From: Halalkalicoccus jeotgali B3
Lineage (GTDB): Archaea; Halobacteriota; Halobacteria; Halobacteriales; Halalkalicoccaceae
Length of the DNA stretch: 64,000 nt
Direction: 5' to 3'
Assembly: GCF_000196895.1 (NCBI RefSeq)
Contig: NC_014298.1
Coordinates: forward strand, 186,001 to 250,000
The notes beneath the pieces are model-generated. The model had not been told where the DNA came from and ran no database searches. It saw nothing but the letters and a program-made list of their open reading frames with translations. A program made the translations under genes and the position numbers. Below, piece by piece: positions 1-9,862 of this stretch; the first letter of the stretch is position 1; each line of letters begins with the position of its first letter.

Positions 1-1
1 A

Positions 2-1447
2 CGGACAAAGAAGTTCGCGTACGCACTCTCGGATGCAGGTATTAACCCAGGGGATCGGATCGGGGTCTATCTCCCAAATATTCCGGAGTACGTGACCGCA
101 TTTCACGGTATACTCTGTGCTGGAGGAGTTGTCGTCCCAATGAATCCACAATACAAGAGCCGAGAGATTGAGCACCTACTCGCTGATAGTGGGGCAAAGG
201 CTGTCGTCGGACTTTCAGAACTCATCGGACAGGTTACCGAAGTCCAAGATGAGACGAACATCGAAACGATCGTCTCAGTTGGACCCACCACTAAAGACGC
301 CATCGAGTTTGAGACATTTCTTGCGGACGATACGCTGGATGTCATCGATCGGGCGGACAATGAGATTGCCGTTCAGCCATACACATCTGGAACAACTGGG
401 AGATCAAAGGGTGTCCTCCTAACGCACTCCAATCTCGAGTTTGAGGCCCGTGTCTCTCCGCAGATCCACGATGGAATTGCCAAGACGGATAAAATGCTCG
501 GTGTGCTACCCCTATTTCACATCTATGGTATGACTGTTACAATGCTAGCGACGCTCTACGGTGGGGGGAGCTATCATTTGCTGTCGGAATGGAGTGCACA
601 AGAGACGCTCGATCTCATTTCAGACGAGGGAATTACGCTGATGCATGCCGTTCCTACGATGTACAACGATCTGGTAAACTATGCTGCTGCTAAGGACTAC
701 AGTCTCGAAACAGTCCGATTTGCCAATGCAGGCGGCAGTAGCCTCCCTCGAGAGGTGATACAGCGATTCGAAGAGCTATTCGAACCATCGTTGTTAGAGG
801 GATATGGCTTAACGGAAACGTCACCAGTTACTCACGCTAACCGTCTTGATGATCGTCGAATCGGAAGTATTGGGAAGCCACTTCCAGGTGTCGAATCAAA
901 GATCGTCAATGGAAATTTTGAGGAATTACCACCAGTTGAAAGGGGACCGGTAAACGATGAGACTAATCTGGAGAATGTTGTTGGAGAGCTAGTGATACAT
1001 GGCCCGAATGTCATGAGGGGATATCACAACCTCGATGATGCGAACGAGGAAGTATTCACAGAGGAACAAACCAGACGTTGGTTTCATACTGGTGATCTCG
1101 GATACCGGGACGAAGACGGCTTCTTTTACATTGTAGATCGAGAGAAACACATGATCGTCACCGGAGGATATAATGTATATCCCCGTGAAATTGAGGAACT
1201 GCTGTTCGAACATGAAGGAGTAGCCGATGCTGCTGTCGTCGGTATCGAGGATGATCGTCGCGGCGAGACGGTCAAGGCGTTTGTCGTTCCTCAATCCAAT
1301 GACGAAGTAACGCCCGAGAAAATCAAAAAATACTGTCTTGAGAATCTCGCGGAGTACAAGCATCCCCGTGAAGTCGAGTTTACTAATGAACTTCCGCGAA
1401 CGACTACCGGGAAAGTCCAGAAGTTCGTGCTTGAATCAGAGAAGTAA
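2..1447 (+). CDS. acyl-CoA synthetase (AMP-forming), 5' end outside window
   Basis: ANL-superfamily adenylate-forming enzyme that activates a fatty or other carboxylic acid to its CoA thioester. The reading frame is open from base 2, so the N-terminus lies before the window; the first in-window start (GTG at 92) is not the true start. Visible motifs in order: TSGTTGRSKG (AMP/phosphate loop), YGLTE, WFHTGDLGYRDEDG (ribose-binding Asp), GYNVYPREIE (hinge region), and the C-terminal TTTGKVQK with the catalytic-type Lys. The convergent neighbour is an acyl-CoA dehydrogenase, so a role in beta-oxidation-type catabolism is likely. The exact substrate (long-chain or aryl acid) cannot be read from the sequence. 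Confidence 0.93.
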   Translation, partial: RTKKFAYALSDAGINPGDRIGVYLPNIPEYVTAFHGILCAGGVVVPMNPQYKSREIEHLLADSGAKAVVGLSELIGQVTEVQDETNIETIVSVGPTTKDAIEFETFLADDTLDVIDRADNEIAVQPYTSGTTGRSKGVLLTHSNLEFEARVSPQIHDGIAKTDKMLGVLPLFHIYGMTVTMLATLYGGGSYHLLSEWSAQETLDLISDEGITLMHAVPTMYNDLVNYAAAKDYSLETVRFANAGGSSLPREVIQRFEELFEPSLLEGYGLTETSPVTHANRLDDRRIGSIGKPLPGVESKIVNGNFEELPPVERGPVNDETNLENVVGELVIHGPNVMRGYHNLDDANEEVFTEEQTRRWFHTGDLGYRDEDGFFYIVDREKHMIVTGGYNVYPREIEELLFEHEGVADAAVVGIEDDRRGETVKAFVVPQSNDEVTPEKIKKYCLENLAEYKHPREVEFTNELPRTTTGKVQKFVLESEK

Positions 1448-1574
1448 CTGTATTCGACACGATGATCGCTCTCCAGTGGGATTACATCAGTAGTTGTCTC
1501 ACCATTCCCCTCAAGAGAACTCTCCTCAGATGGTAACTATCCTGACAAGCAGTACAGCGATTCGTTTGGCTGAG

Positions 1575-2741
1575 TTACAATTGTTTCTGACGGTTTAATT
1601 GTTGACTATAAACTAAATTACGTTGAATCTCATTTGCGCCTTCATAGATAACTGGAATCCGACAATCTCGATAAATACGAGCGATCCGACGATCAGTTAA
1701 TATTGATCGGCCACCATGCAGTTGCATTCCACGCTCGGCACATGTTACGGCTGTCTCTGTCGATTTGGTTTTTACAATTGCGCCCCATAAGCTGGTATCC
1801 TCTCCCCGCAATGCCTTATTGGCTGCTCGCCAGTTTACTGCTCTAGCGCTTTCAAAGTCGATTCGCATATCCGCAAGATCGTGTTGCACAGCTTGGAAAT
1901 CACTCACATTCTTTCCGAACGCTTCACGATCGTGGACGAACTCCCACGTCTCCTCGATGGCGGCCGCTGCCATCCCGAGTCCGTGACCCCCGACGACGAC
2001 TCGTTCATCATTAAAGAATTCTACAAGCTTGTAGAAGCCTTCGTTTTCCGTCCCAACGAGATTTTGGCTAGGGATTCTACAGTTGTCAAAGGTGATATGT
2101 CCCTGTTTGCTCGCGCGGAATGCCATCTTTTCCGGGATATGCTCTGCCTCGTAGCCATCCGTATCGGTCGGGACGATAAACAACGAATAGTTTGAGTAGC
2201 GATGATCAGAGTCGTCCGTCTTTGCATAGACCGTGAGCCAGTCAGCCTCAACGGCATTGCCAACCCAGTATTTCTCGCCATTCAACACCCACTCATCGCC
2301 GTCCTTTTCGGCACGAGTAGTCATTCCTGCGAGGTCACTTCCCGTCTCAGGCTCTGAAACTGCGAGTCCAGTGATCTGTTTGCCTTCCGCAACTGGACGC
2401 AAGAATTCTTCGTGCTGTTTCTCGGTTCCATGTCTCTCAACGAGTTGACTACCGAAACTTGCTAGTCGTAATGTGAGCCCAATGCCGGGGTCAGCCCGGA
2501 AGAACTCCTCTACGAGTGCGAGCATTTCCGCAATATCGAATCCGCGACCGCCGTAATCCTCGGTAATATCTTGCGCGACGAGTTCCGCTTCCTGACCCGC
2601 TTCCAGGATTTCCCAGGGATACTCTCCTGTTCTGTAATACTCCTCTGCATTGGGGGCGATGTGCTGTTGAGCGAAATCTTGTGCTTCTTGTTTCACGTCA
2701 CGAGCTCGCTCCGGTACGATAGATTCATCCAATAAGTCCAT
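1575..2741 (-). CDS. acyl-CoA dehydrogenase
   Basis: FAD-dependent alpha,beta-dehydrogenation of acyl-CoA, passing electrons to ETF. It is 388 residues, the normal family length. The order is an N-terminal helical domain, the central FAD-binding strand motif GLAVSEPETGSD near residue 120, and a C-terminal helical domain ending in a YEGANEIQRN motif whose Glu is the usual catalytic base. I chose the ATG at 2741 (MDLLDES) because the in-frame extension up to 2792 adds a 17-residue Cys/Arg-rich stretch unlike the family. It is convergent with the acyl-CoA synthetase. Strong family match; substrate chain length unknown. Confidence 0.93.
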   Translation of the reverse strand: MDLLDESIVPERARDVKQEAQDFAQQHIAPNAEEYYRTGEYPWEILEAGQEAELVAQDITEDYGGRGFDIAEMLALVEEFFRADPGIGLTLRLASFGSQLVERHGTEKQHEEFLRPVAEGKQITGLAVSEPETGSDLAGMTTRAEKDGDEWVLNGEKYWVGNAVEADWLTVYAKTDDSDHRYSNYSLFIVPTDTDGYEAEHIPEKMAFRASKQGHITFDNCRIPSQNLVGTENEGFYKLVEFFNDERVVVGGHGLGMAAAAIEETWEFVHDREAFGKNVSDFQAVQHDLADMRIDFESARAVNWRAANKALRGEDTSLWGAIVKTKSTETAVTCAERGMQLHGGRSILTDRRIARIYRDCRIPVIYEGANEIQRNLVYSQQLNRQKQL

Positions 2742-3102
2742 AAATAAACACCTACTCCTTGTGTCCTCTTGTTCTCCTGTACAGGACGTCAAATTCCCAC
2801 TTCTGAACGCTCGCTAAGGTTATGTGCGGTCGTCTCTTTACAAAATCGGTCCTCGAAAGACCGTTATGCTTGTCGATCTCTGTAGTAGCGATTGCGGTTG
2901 GCATTGCTTCTTAGTGCTGTACGGATGAGTGGTTTAAAAATAGTATGGTTATCTCCCAGATTATCTAAATTCGTAAGACAAATACTCATAGTTACTTATC
3001 ACTAATAACTCCTGTCCCACAGGTTGTCTTCTTTCTATCAATTTAGACGGCACTATATGGGGTGGATTGTTCCGTACTGGTTTCCAGTACTGGGAGTCCG
3101 CA
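2742..3102. other. intergenic, no gene seen
   Basis: This 361-bp gap separates the divergently transcribed acyl-CoA dehydrogenase and hydrolase remnant. It is AT-richer around 2930-3010, where promoters for either side could lie. I see no conserved hairpin, RNA gene or protein remnant. Confidence 0.5.
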
Positions 3103-3824
3103 ATGGCAGACACAGAACTCGGTTCAAAAACGAGGTGGGAACACTACAAAGAACGGCCAACAGCGACCTGGAAACTGAACCAGGGACGGTCGGGCCGATC
3201 ACCGGCAAGTACGTTCACGTCGATGTCGATAGAATTGATTATCGAATTTATGTCGAAGAAAGCGGACCAGACGATGGGATTCCACTCCTCTGTCAGCATA
3301 CGGCTGGCTGTAATAATCAAGAATGGCGGCATCTCCTCGCAAATGACGATATTACTGACAAGTTTCGGGTGATTGCATACGATCTACCCTTCCACGGGAA
3401 ATTCGTTCCACCAACCAGTAACGACTGGTGGGACGAAGACTACGAATTGGATGTCGAACAGTTTGCCGCGACGATCGTCAGTATCGCTGATGCGCTCGAT
3501 CTTGAGGACCTGATCTATATGGGCTCAAGTATGGGTGGCAACATTACGTTGGAGCTGGATGACTGGTATCCGGATCGGTTCCGAGCGTTGATCGGACTCG
3601 AATGTGGCGCGTACAGTCCCGGCTTCCATATCGATTGGCTCGATCATCCCCACGTCAATACGACAGAGGTCAACGCGTATTCCTGCTGGGGATTGATGGC
3701 CAAACAGAGTCCAGAACAGACCCATCGAGAGACGATGTATCTGTACGAACAAGGCGCGACAGGCGTGTTCAAAGGCGATCTCTACTACTACTCGGTCGAT
3801 CACGACGCCTATAATCGGGAGTGA
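3103..3824 (+). pseudogene. alpha/beta hydrolase, frameshifted and 3'-truncated
   Basis: An alpha/beta-fold hydrolase remnant. A sensible N-terminus (MADTELGSKTRWEHYK, ATG at 3103) is in one frame. The body (from about 3175, ETEPGTVGPITGKYVHVDV) is in another, so one indel lies near 3170-3185. The nucleophile elbow GSSMGG is present (around 3523-3540). The frame stops at 3824, only about 95 residues after the nucleophile, right after SVDHDAYNRE. The segment that should hold the acid and His of the triad is missing. The abrupt end before the convergent potassium-channel gene suggests a deletion joined the two. Non-functional unless the indel is a sequencing error, and even then it is truncated. 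Confidence 0.75.
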
Positions 3825-3841
3825 ATTCGGATACGGTTCGA

Positions 3842-5503
3842 TCACTCTAGTATCTCGGTGAATTGATTCACCCCCTCGTCGGTCCCGGCGACGATCAGCA
3901 GGTCATCCGCCTCAATCCGGAACTCGGGACCGAGGTCTGTAATCACGTCTCCAGTCCGTTCCACTCCGACGACCGTACAACCCGTACGCGATCGGATCCG
4001 GGTATCTTCTAATCGTTGGCCGGCCAGCCGCGAGGCTGGCGTTCGAACGACCTCGATCTGGGTGTTCAACGAGATGACCTCCTCGTCCTCGATAACTGTC
4101 GTGGCCAACATTCGGCCGCTGACGGTTGCTAACGATAGTACGTAATCGGCGCCTGCCCGGTAGATCTTCGTGACGTTCTCCATTTGCTCTGCTCGAGCGA
4201 CGATCTCCACCGCTGGATTGAGATCCCGACTGACGAGTGTTGTGACCTCCGTCGTCGCGTCTTCTGGGAGCGCCAGAACGACGGTCCGTGCGTTCGAGAT
4301 ACCGGCTTCAAGCACGTTCTCGGGTTTGGTCGCATCCCCGACAACATCGACATCCGGCATATCAAGGGCGTCGAGGACGGTGTATGTGACGCCTCTCTCA
4401 TGAAGCACCTCCCCGATGGCTCTACCCGTTTCTCCATATCCGACGAGGATCGTCTCTCCAGCAGTCGGCGGTCGCAGCGTTGAGCGTGTCCGTTCTTTTA
4501 GTCGCTGGAGTTGCTCTTCTCGACCAGCAGCCAGCAGGACGGTGCTCTCATCGATTGTCATTGTCGGTGATGGGGGACTCTCAAACCACCCTCGGGACCA
4601 GGCCCCAAGGAGATTCACACCGGTTTGCTCACGAATCCTGCTGTCAGCGATAGTCCGACCGACAAGGTCGCTGTCACGCTGAACGGGGAGCTCCGCAAGT
4701 TCGAAGTCCTCCGTGATTTCGATTACATTGCTCAACTCCGCCGAGATGCCTGAGGTCACCTTCGCTGCAAGACTCTGCCCGAGCAGTAATCGAGGGGTGA
4801 GAACGGTATCGGCACCAGCCAGTTGATGATAGTGCTCTCGCTCCGGATCCTCAACAGTACTGATTACCTGTACGTTTCCGGCGACCTCCTTTGCTGTTAG
4901 AATGATACTGGTATTGGTCTCGTCGTCTACGTCCACAATCAACGCCCGGGCGGTTGAGAGCTGTGCTGCCCTGAGACCCTCGACGGATTCGGCGTTTCGG
5001 TTGATCACCGGGTGACCGTCTTCATGGAGTCTCGTCGCACGATCCGTGTCGGACTCGACGATTACGTAGTCGACATCCCGCGCGACAAGTTCATTGATGA
5101 GGACCTCGGTGCGCGGAGAGAACGCACAGATGATGACATGATCCGCGAGATCGTTCTCAAGTTCGACCGGTGGCGTTGTCGAGATCGCTTCTTCGAAGAG
5201 TGGAAACAGAAGCAGTGGCAGTGCGAGAAAGATCAGACCGACGCCAGTTAGATCCATGACGATAACCAGTACGTTCATCCAGGGATGGTCCCAGGGGGCG
5301 TCAGAGCCATATCCTGTGGTCGTAAATGTTTCAACGACGACCTGTAGCGAGTGGAGAAACGTTACATCCTCACCCTCCAAAGCGACCATCCCCGTGTGGT
5401 ATAAGACCGCATACGCGATTATAATAAGAACGAGCACGAGGGCGTAATAGATAGTTCGTCGCTGCCAGCGGTTCCCTAGCTCCGTCGAGTCGATACCGTC
5501 CAT
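3842..5503 (-). CDS. potassium channel with two TrkA-N/C (RCK) domain pairs
   Basis: 553-residue RCK-gated ion channel. Residues 1-110 hold two membrane helices flanking a pore loop with the filter TTTGYGS. Then come two TrkA-N Rossmann folds (starting ADHVIICAFSPRTEV and ETILVGYGETGRAIGE), each followed by a TrkA-C-like domain. The filter and single pore predict a tetrameric K+ channel opened by cytosolic ligand such as NAD(H) or divalent ions. I chose the ATG at 5503 (MDGIDSTELGNRW); an open upstream extension to 5773 is Arg/Ser-rich and looks non-coding. The second Rossmann fold has a canonical GxGxxG-like loop (GYGETG); the first is less canonical. Confidence 0.92.
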   Translation of the reverse strand: MDGIDSTELGNRWQRRTIYYALVLVLIIIAYAVLYHTGMVALEGEDVTFLHSLQVVVETFTTTGYGSDAPWDHPWMNVLVIVMDLTGVGLIFLALPLLLFPLFEEAISTTPPVELENDLADHVIICAFSPRTEVLINELVARDVDYVIVESDTDRATRLHEDGHPVINRNAESVEGLRAAQLSTARALIVDVDDETNTSIILTAKEVAGNVQVISTVEDPEREHYHQLAGADTVLTPRLLLGQSLAAKVTSGISAELSNVIEITEDFELAELPVQRDSDLVGRTIADSRIREQTGVNLLGAWSRGWFESPPSPTMTIDESTVLLAAGREEQLQRLKERTRSTLRPPTAGETILVGYGETGRAIGEVLHERGVTYTVLDALDMPDVDVVGDATKPENVLEAGISNARTVVLALPEDATTEVTTLVSRDLNPAVEIVARAEQMENVTKIYRAGADYVLSLATVSGRMLATTVIEDEEVISLNTQIEVVRTPASRLAGQRLEDTRIRSRTGCTVVGVERTGDVITDLGPEFRIEADDLLIVAGTDEGVNQFTEILE

Positions 5504-6413
5504 ACACTTCCTGGGTCTGTCGATAGGAAAAGTCCAAGTGCTAGATCGGGAACACCGAGATAATCGCGAATGTGATATCTCTTCACTCGAATGGTTGAGT
5601 TCTTTGACGGTGTAGATTAAAATTACAAACGACCGAATTAATAGAGATTTGGTCGCCGGTAGTGGACAATGACGCGCGAAATGGATATTTCTATGAAAGC
5701 GGCTTTCTCCCGTGTCTTTTCCAGCCGCACTCCTTCTAGGAAGTCGCAGAACAATCTCGACTGCTCCCGCCACTAAGGGGGGATTCTGGGCTATTTGTGA
5801 AGTTTGGGTTGTTCTTATTATATATCTATCTAGTTTCCAGAAGGATTGGAGCCCGGGAACATTACTCCAGAGAGCGCCTGAAAAGCCCAGTCTACGAATA
5901 GCGATTCGCAGTGAACGTTACCGAGCGCGGACGAACTTGTCCAGCACATCGGGACAAGAGGTAGACGGTAGTTGCTATCGCTGGGCGTCACTCGGACAGT
6001 TGCACAGTGGCTGGCCCTCTCCGTCGTCGATGTGATAGACCGCGCTGGCGGGATTCTGGATGTGGGTGTCTCGAAGGAGTGCTGTCGGGGGGTCTTCGGT
6101 GTGGGCTTCGGCACTGCCTTGACTGGGGCACTTGCGTTGAGCGTCGTGATTTCGCCAAGTGTCTGGAACTCGCTCTGGGTGCGAACGTCTAGCGTTCGGG
6201 TGAGCCGCGATTGGAGGAGGTATTCGCTTAGGCCCAGCGTCGGGTTGGTGCTGTAGTTGAGACCGGTCGTCTCAATGCATATGATGTGAACGCCAACAGT
6301 TTCATTCAGAGCCCTCAGAGAGTTATAGAACCGGACATTTTATTACCTGAGAAGTAGACCACAGTTGCTATACAATCCGAAACTGTTTCTCACGAGGCCA
6401 ATGAGTAGCTGCT
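5504..6413. other. 910-bp gap with a repeat copy and gene remnants
   Basis: No intact gene. On the minus strand, 5993-6110 contains a short peptide-like remnant (AVYHIDDGEGQPLCNC) typical of small haloarchaeal Cys-containing proteins, but it is out of frame with what follows. Bases 5866-5991 are an inverted copy of 25109-25235. A possible TATA element lies near 6340 ahead of the lipoprotein gene. Confidence 0.45.
5866..5991 (-). repeat. 126-bp dispersed repeat, copy 1 (inverted relative to 25109-25235)
   Basis: Read on the minus strand, this segment matches 25109-25235 over its whole length with about seven or eight differences by eye. One reading frame stays open in both copies and shares the peptides SNYRLPLVPMCWTSSSALG and LFVDWA, so it may be the tail of an unknown protein gene. 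It could equally be a non-coding mobile piece. The homology begins abruptly at GTGACGCCCAGC in both copies. Confidence 0.8.
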
Positions 6414-6806
6414 ATGTCACACCGCACCGCTCGAACACTTAGTGCACTCCTCTTAATCGTCGTCCTCACAGTCAGTGGCTGTCTGACGCTTAGTCCATCA
6501 GTCACAGCGGATACAGATACATCACCTGTGTTCGACACAGTCTCGACTAATGAGCCCTGGGGTGGGCAACACGTTCGCACTGACGCGAGCCTCGAATCAA
6601 CCCCTGAAGCCAGCAACGTAACGACGATAACGGTTATCGATGAGTCTGGACAGTCCTATAGCACAGTAAGCGTTGACTCGGGTCAGACCGCAGTTTCCGT
6701 CTGGATGCCTACGAACCAGAATTCGACGCTAGTTGCCAGCAACAGCGTTAACTCAACCACTATCGATACGATGAACGTCACCGCGACCGGCGAACAGACC
6801 CTCTAA
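6414..6806 (+). CDS. small secreted lipoprotein of unknown function
   Basis: 130 residues. There is a hydrophobic signal with a lipobox ending in SGC at residues 20-22 (LTVSGC), so the mature protein should be lipid-anchored on the outer face of the membrane. The rest is Thr/Ser/Asn-rich with several NxT/NxS sequons (for example SNVTT, QNSTL, NSTT), consistent with haloarchaeal N-glycosylation. No enzymatic motif was recognised. ATG at 6414 directly precedes the signal. Confidence 0.65.
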   Translation: MSHRTARTLSALLLIVVLTVSGCLTLSPSVTADTDTSPVFDTVSTNEPWGGQHVRTDASLESTPEASNVTTITVIDESGQSYSTVSVDSGQTAVSVWMPTNQNSTLVASNSVNSTTIDTMNVTATGEQTL

Positions 6807-6897
6807 GCCCAGTTTTACGGTAGTTAGCGAGCAGAGGAGGAAAGAATAGAGTCGAGAAGAAAGGGGGTTTTTGACAGCGGTAGTAGTAAGTTCGGGC

Positions 6898-7137
6898 ATG
6901 AGTCGTCACCAATACGATGAATCCGACACATACTGGGAATACGAAACGCTCAGACCGCCCCGAGGCGATACCAAGAAAGAAGCCGAGGACCCAAAAGCCG
7001 AGATAAACGAACTCGCTGCTGATGGGTGGCGACTCGTCGAAACAATCGACTACACGAGTGGCGGGACCAAATATCTCGTCTTCGAACGTCCCGTTCGAAA
7101 TAACGATGATCGGTTCGAGGACGAGCACTCTGCATGA
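6898..7137 (+). CDS. DUF4177-like small protein
   Basis: 79 residues starting MSRHQYDESDTYWEYETL. The pattern WEYETLRPP...INELAADGWRLVETIDY...KYLVFERP is the compact alpha/beta signature of DUF4177 proteins (function unknown). I chose the ATG at 6898; the nine-codon extension to 6871 is unlikely. Its stop overlaps the next start (ATGA at 7134-7137), so the two genes are probably co-translated. Confidence 0.75.
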   Translation: MSRHQYDESDTYWEYETLRPPRGDTKKEAEDPKAEINELAADGWRLVETIDYTSGGTKYLVFERPVRNNDDRFEDEHSA

Positions 7138-8177
7138 GTTCTGAAATCGACGAGTCGAACATCGACAAAGACGTCGACGTTGGGACGGCCAATACGATGC
7201 GCGAGCGGGCTGGTGAAAGCCGTATCAAACTCTGGATTCTGCTCAGTGCAAACCGCCTCGTTGTTACCGGTGTCTTGACCCTCGCGATGTTTCTCGTGTT
7301 CGTAGTTGCGGTTACGGTTCTTCCGCCCCCACTTATCCCCCAACTTAGCTCGGGAGACACGATCGAAACGCTGTTTTCAACGATGATCACTGTGGTTGTC
7401 ACGGGCACGACGCTTGTCGTGACAATTGGTCAGTTGGTTATTTCCCAAGAGAATGGCCCACTTGGCGAACAACGCGGCCGAATGGAAGACTCAATGGATT
7501 TCCGTGATTACACCGAGGAACTAATTGGAGCGCCAAGCCCCGCTGATCCATCGGCGTTTCTTCGCAATCTCATTGATGTCTCGCAGGACCGTGCTGAGGC
7601 GGTTCGAGATGGACTCAGCGATATTGAGAGTGATCAACTTCGGTGGGAGGTCGACCAGTTCACCGACAGTCTTATCGGTAATTCCGAGGTAGTGCGCGAC
7701 GAGCTAGAAGGGGCCCAATTCGGAACATTCGACGTCATGCATGCGGCACTCGACTACAACTATGGGTGGAAGATCTTCCAAGTCGAGCGCCTCCTCCACG
7801 ATCACCAGGAGGACCTCGGTCAACCCGAGAATGATCTTCTGAATGAGTTGAAGGTGGCCCTTTCGATGTTTGGTCCGGCTCGGGAACACGTCAAAACGCT
7901 GTATTTCGAGTGGGCACTGATAACGCTCTCACAGCTCATTTTGTATGCGGCGATCCCAGCACTCGCAGTTGCGGGTATCATGGTCACTGTCGTTGATGCA
8001 ACAACGCTAGTAGGGAGTACGCTTGGTATCGAAAACATCACATGGTTGATTGGGGCTGCTTTTGCGGTAACGCTCATACCCTTTTTCCTGTTTACGGCGT
8101 ACGTCTCTCGAGTCGTGACGGTCGCTAAACGGACGCTCGCGATCGAACCACTGATTCTCCGGGAATCACAACGATAA
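7134..8177 (+). CDS. four-helix membrane protein, unknown function
   Basis: 347 residues. Two transmembrane helices lie near residues 44-100 (VVTGVLTLAMFLVF; TMITVVVTGTTLVVTIGQLVI), then a soluble helical loop of about 150 residues, then two more helices near the C-terminus (LILYAAIPALAVAGIMV; WLIGAAFAVTLIPFFLF). The start overlaps the DUF4177 gene by 4 nt, so they form an operon. The layout resembles uncharacterised haloarchaeal membrane proteins; I cannot assign a transport or signalling role. Confidence 0.75.
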   Translation: MSSEIDESNIDKDVDVGTANTMRERAGESRIKLWILLSANRLVVTGVLTLAMFLVFVVAVTVLPPPLIPQLSSGDTIETLFSTMITVVVTGTTLVVTIGQLVISQENGPLGEQRGRMEDSMDFRDYTEELIGAPSPADPSAFLRNLIDVSQDRAEAVRDGLSDIESDQLRWEVDQFTDSLIGNSEVVRDELEGAQFGTFDVMHAALDYNYGWKIFQVERLLHDHQEDLGQPENDLLNELKVALSMFGPAREHVKTLYFEWALITLSQLILYAAIPALAVAGIMVTVVDATTLVGSTLGIENITWLIGAAFAVTLIPFFLFTAYVSRVVTVAKRTLAIEPLILRESQR

Positions 8178-8208
8178 GCAGGTCAACAACTACTCCTCAG
8201 ATAATAGC

Positions 8209-8613
8209 TTATGCCGATGTGGCCGACTCTGACCCTTCACCACGTCGCAGGCCGAACTCAACCTCAATCCAGACCGTGCTGTAGGGGACGTACGGCTTCT
8301 TCGCACGGCCATCCTCTTCGAAGTGGATAATACCGTACTCGGCTAGCAGGTGCAGATCGTTGTGGACGTCGTGGACATCACGGTCGAGGCGGTCGGCCAG
8401 TGCACGAATACTCTCGGGCGGGTGCTGCATCACCTTTTCGAGTAGTTCCATCCGTCGGTCGGTGAGTAGCTGGTGGAGCCGCGCATGGTCTTCGAAGTTG
8501 ACGACATGCGGTACTTCTTTACCCTGCTCCCACTGTTCAGCGCGCTCAATGGCTGCCGCCTGCGCCTGTTCCGCTGGGAGCGACGTAATTCGGAGAGTCG
8601 AAGGGGTACTCAA
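8209..8613 (-). CDS. HVO_A0114-type winged-HTH protein (antitoxin-like)
   Basis: Winged-helix DNA-binding protein. The core LTDRRMELLEKVMQHPPESIRALADRLDRDVHDVHNDLHLLAEYGIIHFE...KKPYVPYSTVWIEVEF is characteristic of the HVO_A0114 family, which pairs with TumE-like toxins in haloarchaea. The open frame begins at a TTG (8613). The natural start is more likely the ATG at 8677, which overlaps the toxin's stop and reads MSDEPTNTEPTHDEFTPDPG in another frame. One base therefore seems lost near 8615, so the N-terminus is probably damaged while the DNA-binding part is intact. The partner toxin upstream is clearly dead. Confidence 0.75.
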   Translation of the reverse strand: MSTPSTLRITSLPAEQAQAAAIERAEQWEQGKEVPHVVNFEDHARLHQLLTDRRMELLEKVMQHPPESIRALADRLDRDVHDVHNDLHLLAEYGIIHFEEDGRAKKPYVPYSTVWIEVEFGLRRGEGSESATSA

Positions 8614-8657
8614 TGTCGCCCGGGTCAGGCGTGAATTCGTCGTGCGTCGGTTCGGTG

Positions 8658-8965
8658 TTAGTCGGTTCGTCGCTCATAGAGTTCGTTCAGCTCGGTTTGG
8701 AAGTCGTCGATCAAGCGAAGAGGCCTGTGAACTCCAGCTTCGTGATAGCGCCCTCGGGCGTGTGCCGATGGTGTCGGCCGACGTCCAAGTGGTATAGGGT
8801 GAGTTATCGTACCGTAGGAGCGTCTCGCCGTCAGTCCATGTCCTGGAAGCTGTACTTCAGCCCCTGCGGGAAATCCTCACTCACCGAGACCTGCCACGCA
8901 ACCATCTCGTACCGACTCCCATCCGGTTTCTCGTCTTTCTCCCGATAGACCACTGTCGCAGGCAT
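8658..8965 (-). pseudogene. TumE-like toxin, three frameshifts
   Basis: From the ATG at 8965 the minus strand reads MPATVVYREKDEKPDGSRYE, then MVAWQVSVSEDFPQGLKYSFQDMD and a stop. Shifting frame restores DGETLLRYDNSPY, a second shift gives YHLDVGRHHRHTPEGAITKLE, and a third gives LIDDFQTELNELYERRTD before TAA at 8658. This is the TumE/DUF6516-type toxin layout, and its last codons overlap the ATG of the HVO_A0114 partner. Three separate indels make loss of function near-certain. None of this is visible as one long ORF. Confidence 0.8.
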
Positions 8966-9080
8966 CGGTCTCCTATGTTGGGATACGACCCCAATCGTCT
9001 GACTACTTCCATTACTATCTGGTGGTTTCCAGAGTGGAACCGGAATGACGTAGCTTGGTCCTTCTCAGTAGCCCTGTTAA

Positions 9081-9776
9081 CTACTCATCCAGTGGGGACA
9101 CAAGAATGGCTAATGGCTCGCGAAGAAACTGAACAACAACTACCATCACGAATGGTCCGAGGAAGATGCCGTACCAGCCGAAGATGGGTGGACCAAGGAG
9201 GTAGGCGAACATGACGAGTCCGATAGGGAATAGCCGTCCCGACAGAGACGGTCGAACGTAAATTCGGATGATGCTATCGAACGCGAGGTTCATAACGATG
9301 AAGAACAGGCCGGGGAACCAGAGGAGCGTTAAATAAGAGCGGAGAGCGAGAATGGAGAGGTACACAAGGACAGCTCCATAGAGCAGGTTTCGTCCCACCA
9401 GTGGAATCACCGACGCCAGTCCCGTCGCAATCGCTAGCAACGTTGGATGAGGGATTGCGAGCCCGGATAGTGCGGTAAGGTTGAGCGCGTGATAGAGTAT
9501 TGCAGATATAATGGTAATTGCTAGCATGGTCAGCGTATAGCCGAAATAAACCGACTTCAGACCTTGATTGACCGCCTGAATGTATCTGATCAGGTTCGGG
9601 TGCCCCTCAAGGACGTTTTCATAACCCCATTCTTTGATCCGTTGTTCATCGCGCAGGAGAAAGAAGACGAACAGTATGGTAAGAAACGCATTGTAGAGTT
9701 GGCTCACGAACATGCCGATGAAGCCACTGAGCCAGAGCAGTGCTGTTGGGATCGTTATCTCTGTTGGACGTGTCAA
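9081..9776 (-). pseudogene. AI-2E family transporter, N-terminus missing
   Basis: The 231-residue reading frame covers only the C-terminal two-thirds of an AI-2E/PerM-type membrane protein (helices around LYNAFLTILFVFFLL, LTMLAITIISAILY, TLLAIATGLASVIPLVG, IGLVMFAYLLGPPIFG). The paralogue at 44161-45226 carries about 130 extra N-terminal residues. Homology starts at ALLWLSGF and nothing matching precedes it. Hairpin element a lies 87 bp upstream of the truncated end. It may still be translated, but a functional transporter is unlikely. Confidence 0.75.
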
Positions 9777-9862
9777 AGTGACCGTACCGGCGATTACCTA
9801 CTACTCGCCCTGCTCTTCTCTCTCGTCAGCTATCTCGGTAGAGAGACCGGATCGCGATATAG

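Noticed and set aside
1881-1892. TGTTGCACAG near 1881, GTTGTTGCACTT near 11795 and GTTGTTGCACT near 42822
   Set aside because: These half-matches to the hairpin arm lack a partner arm; two are inside conserved coding sequence.
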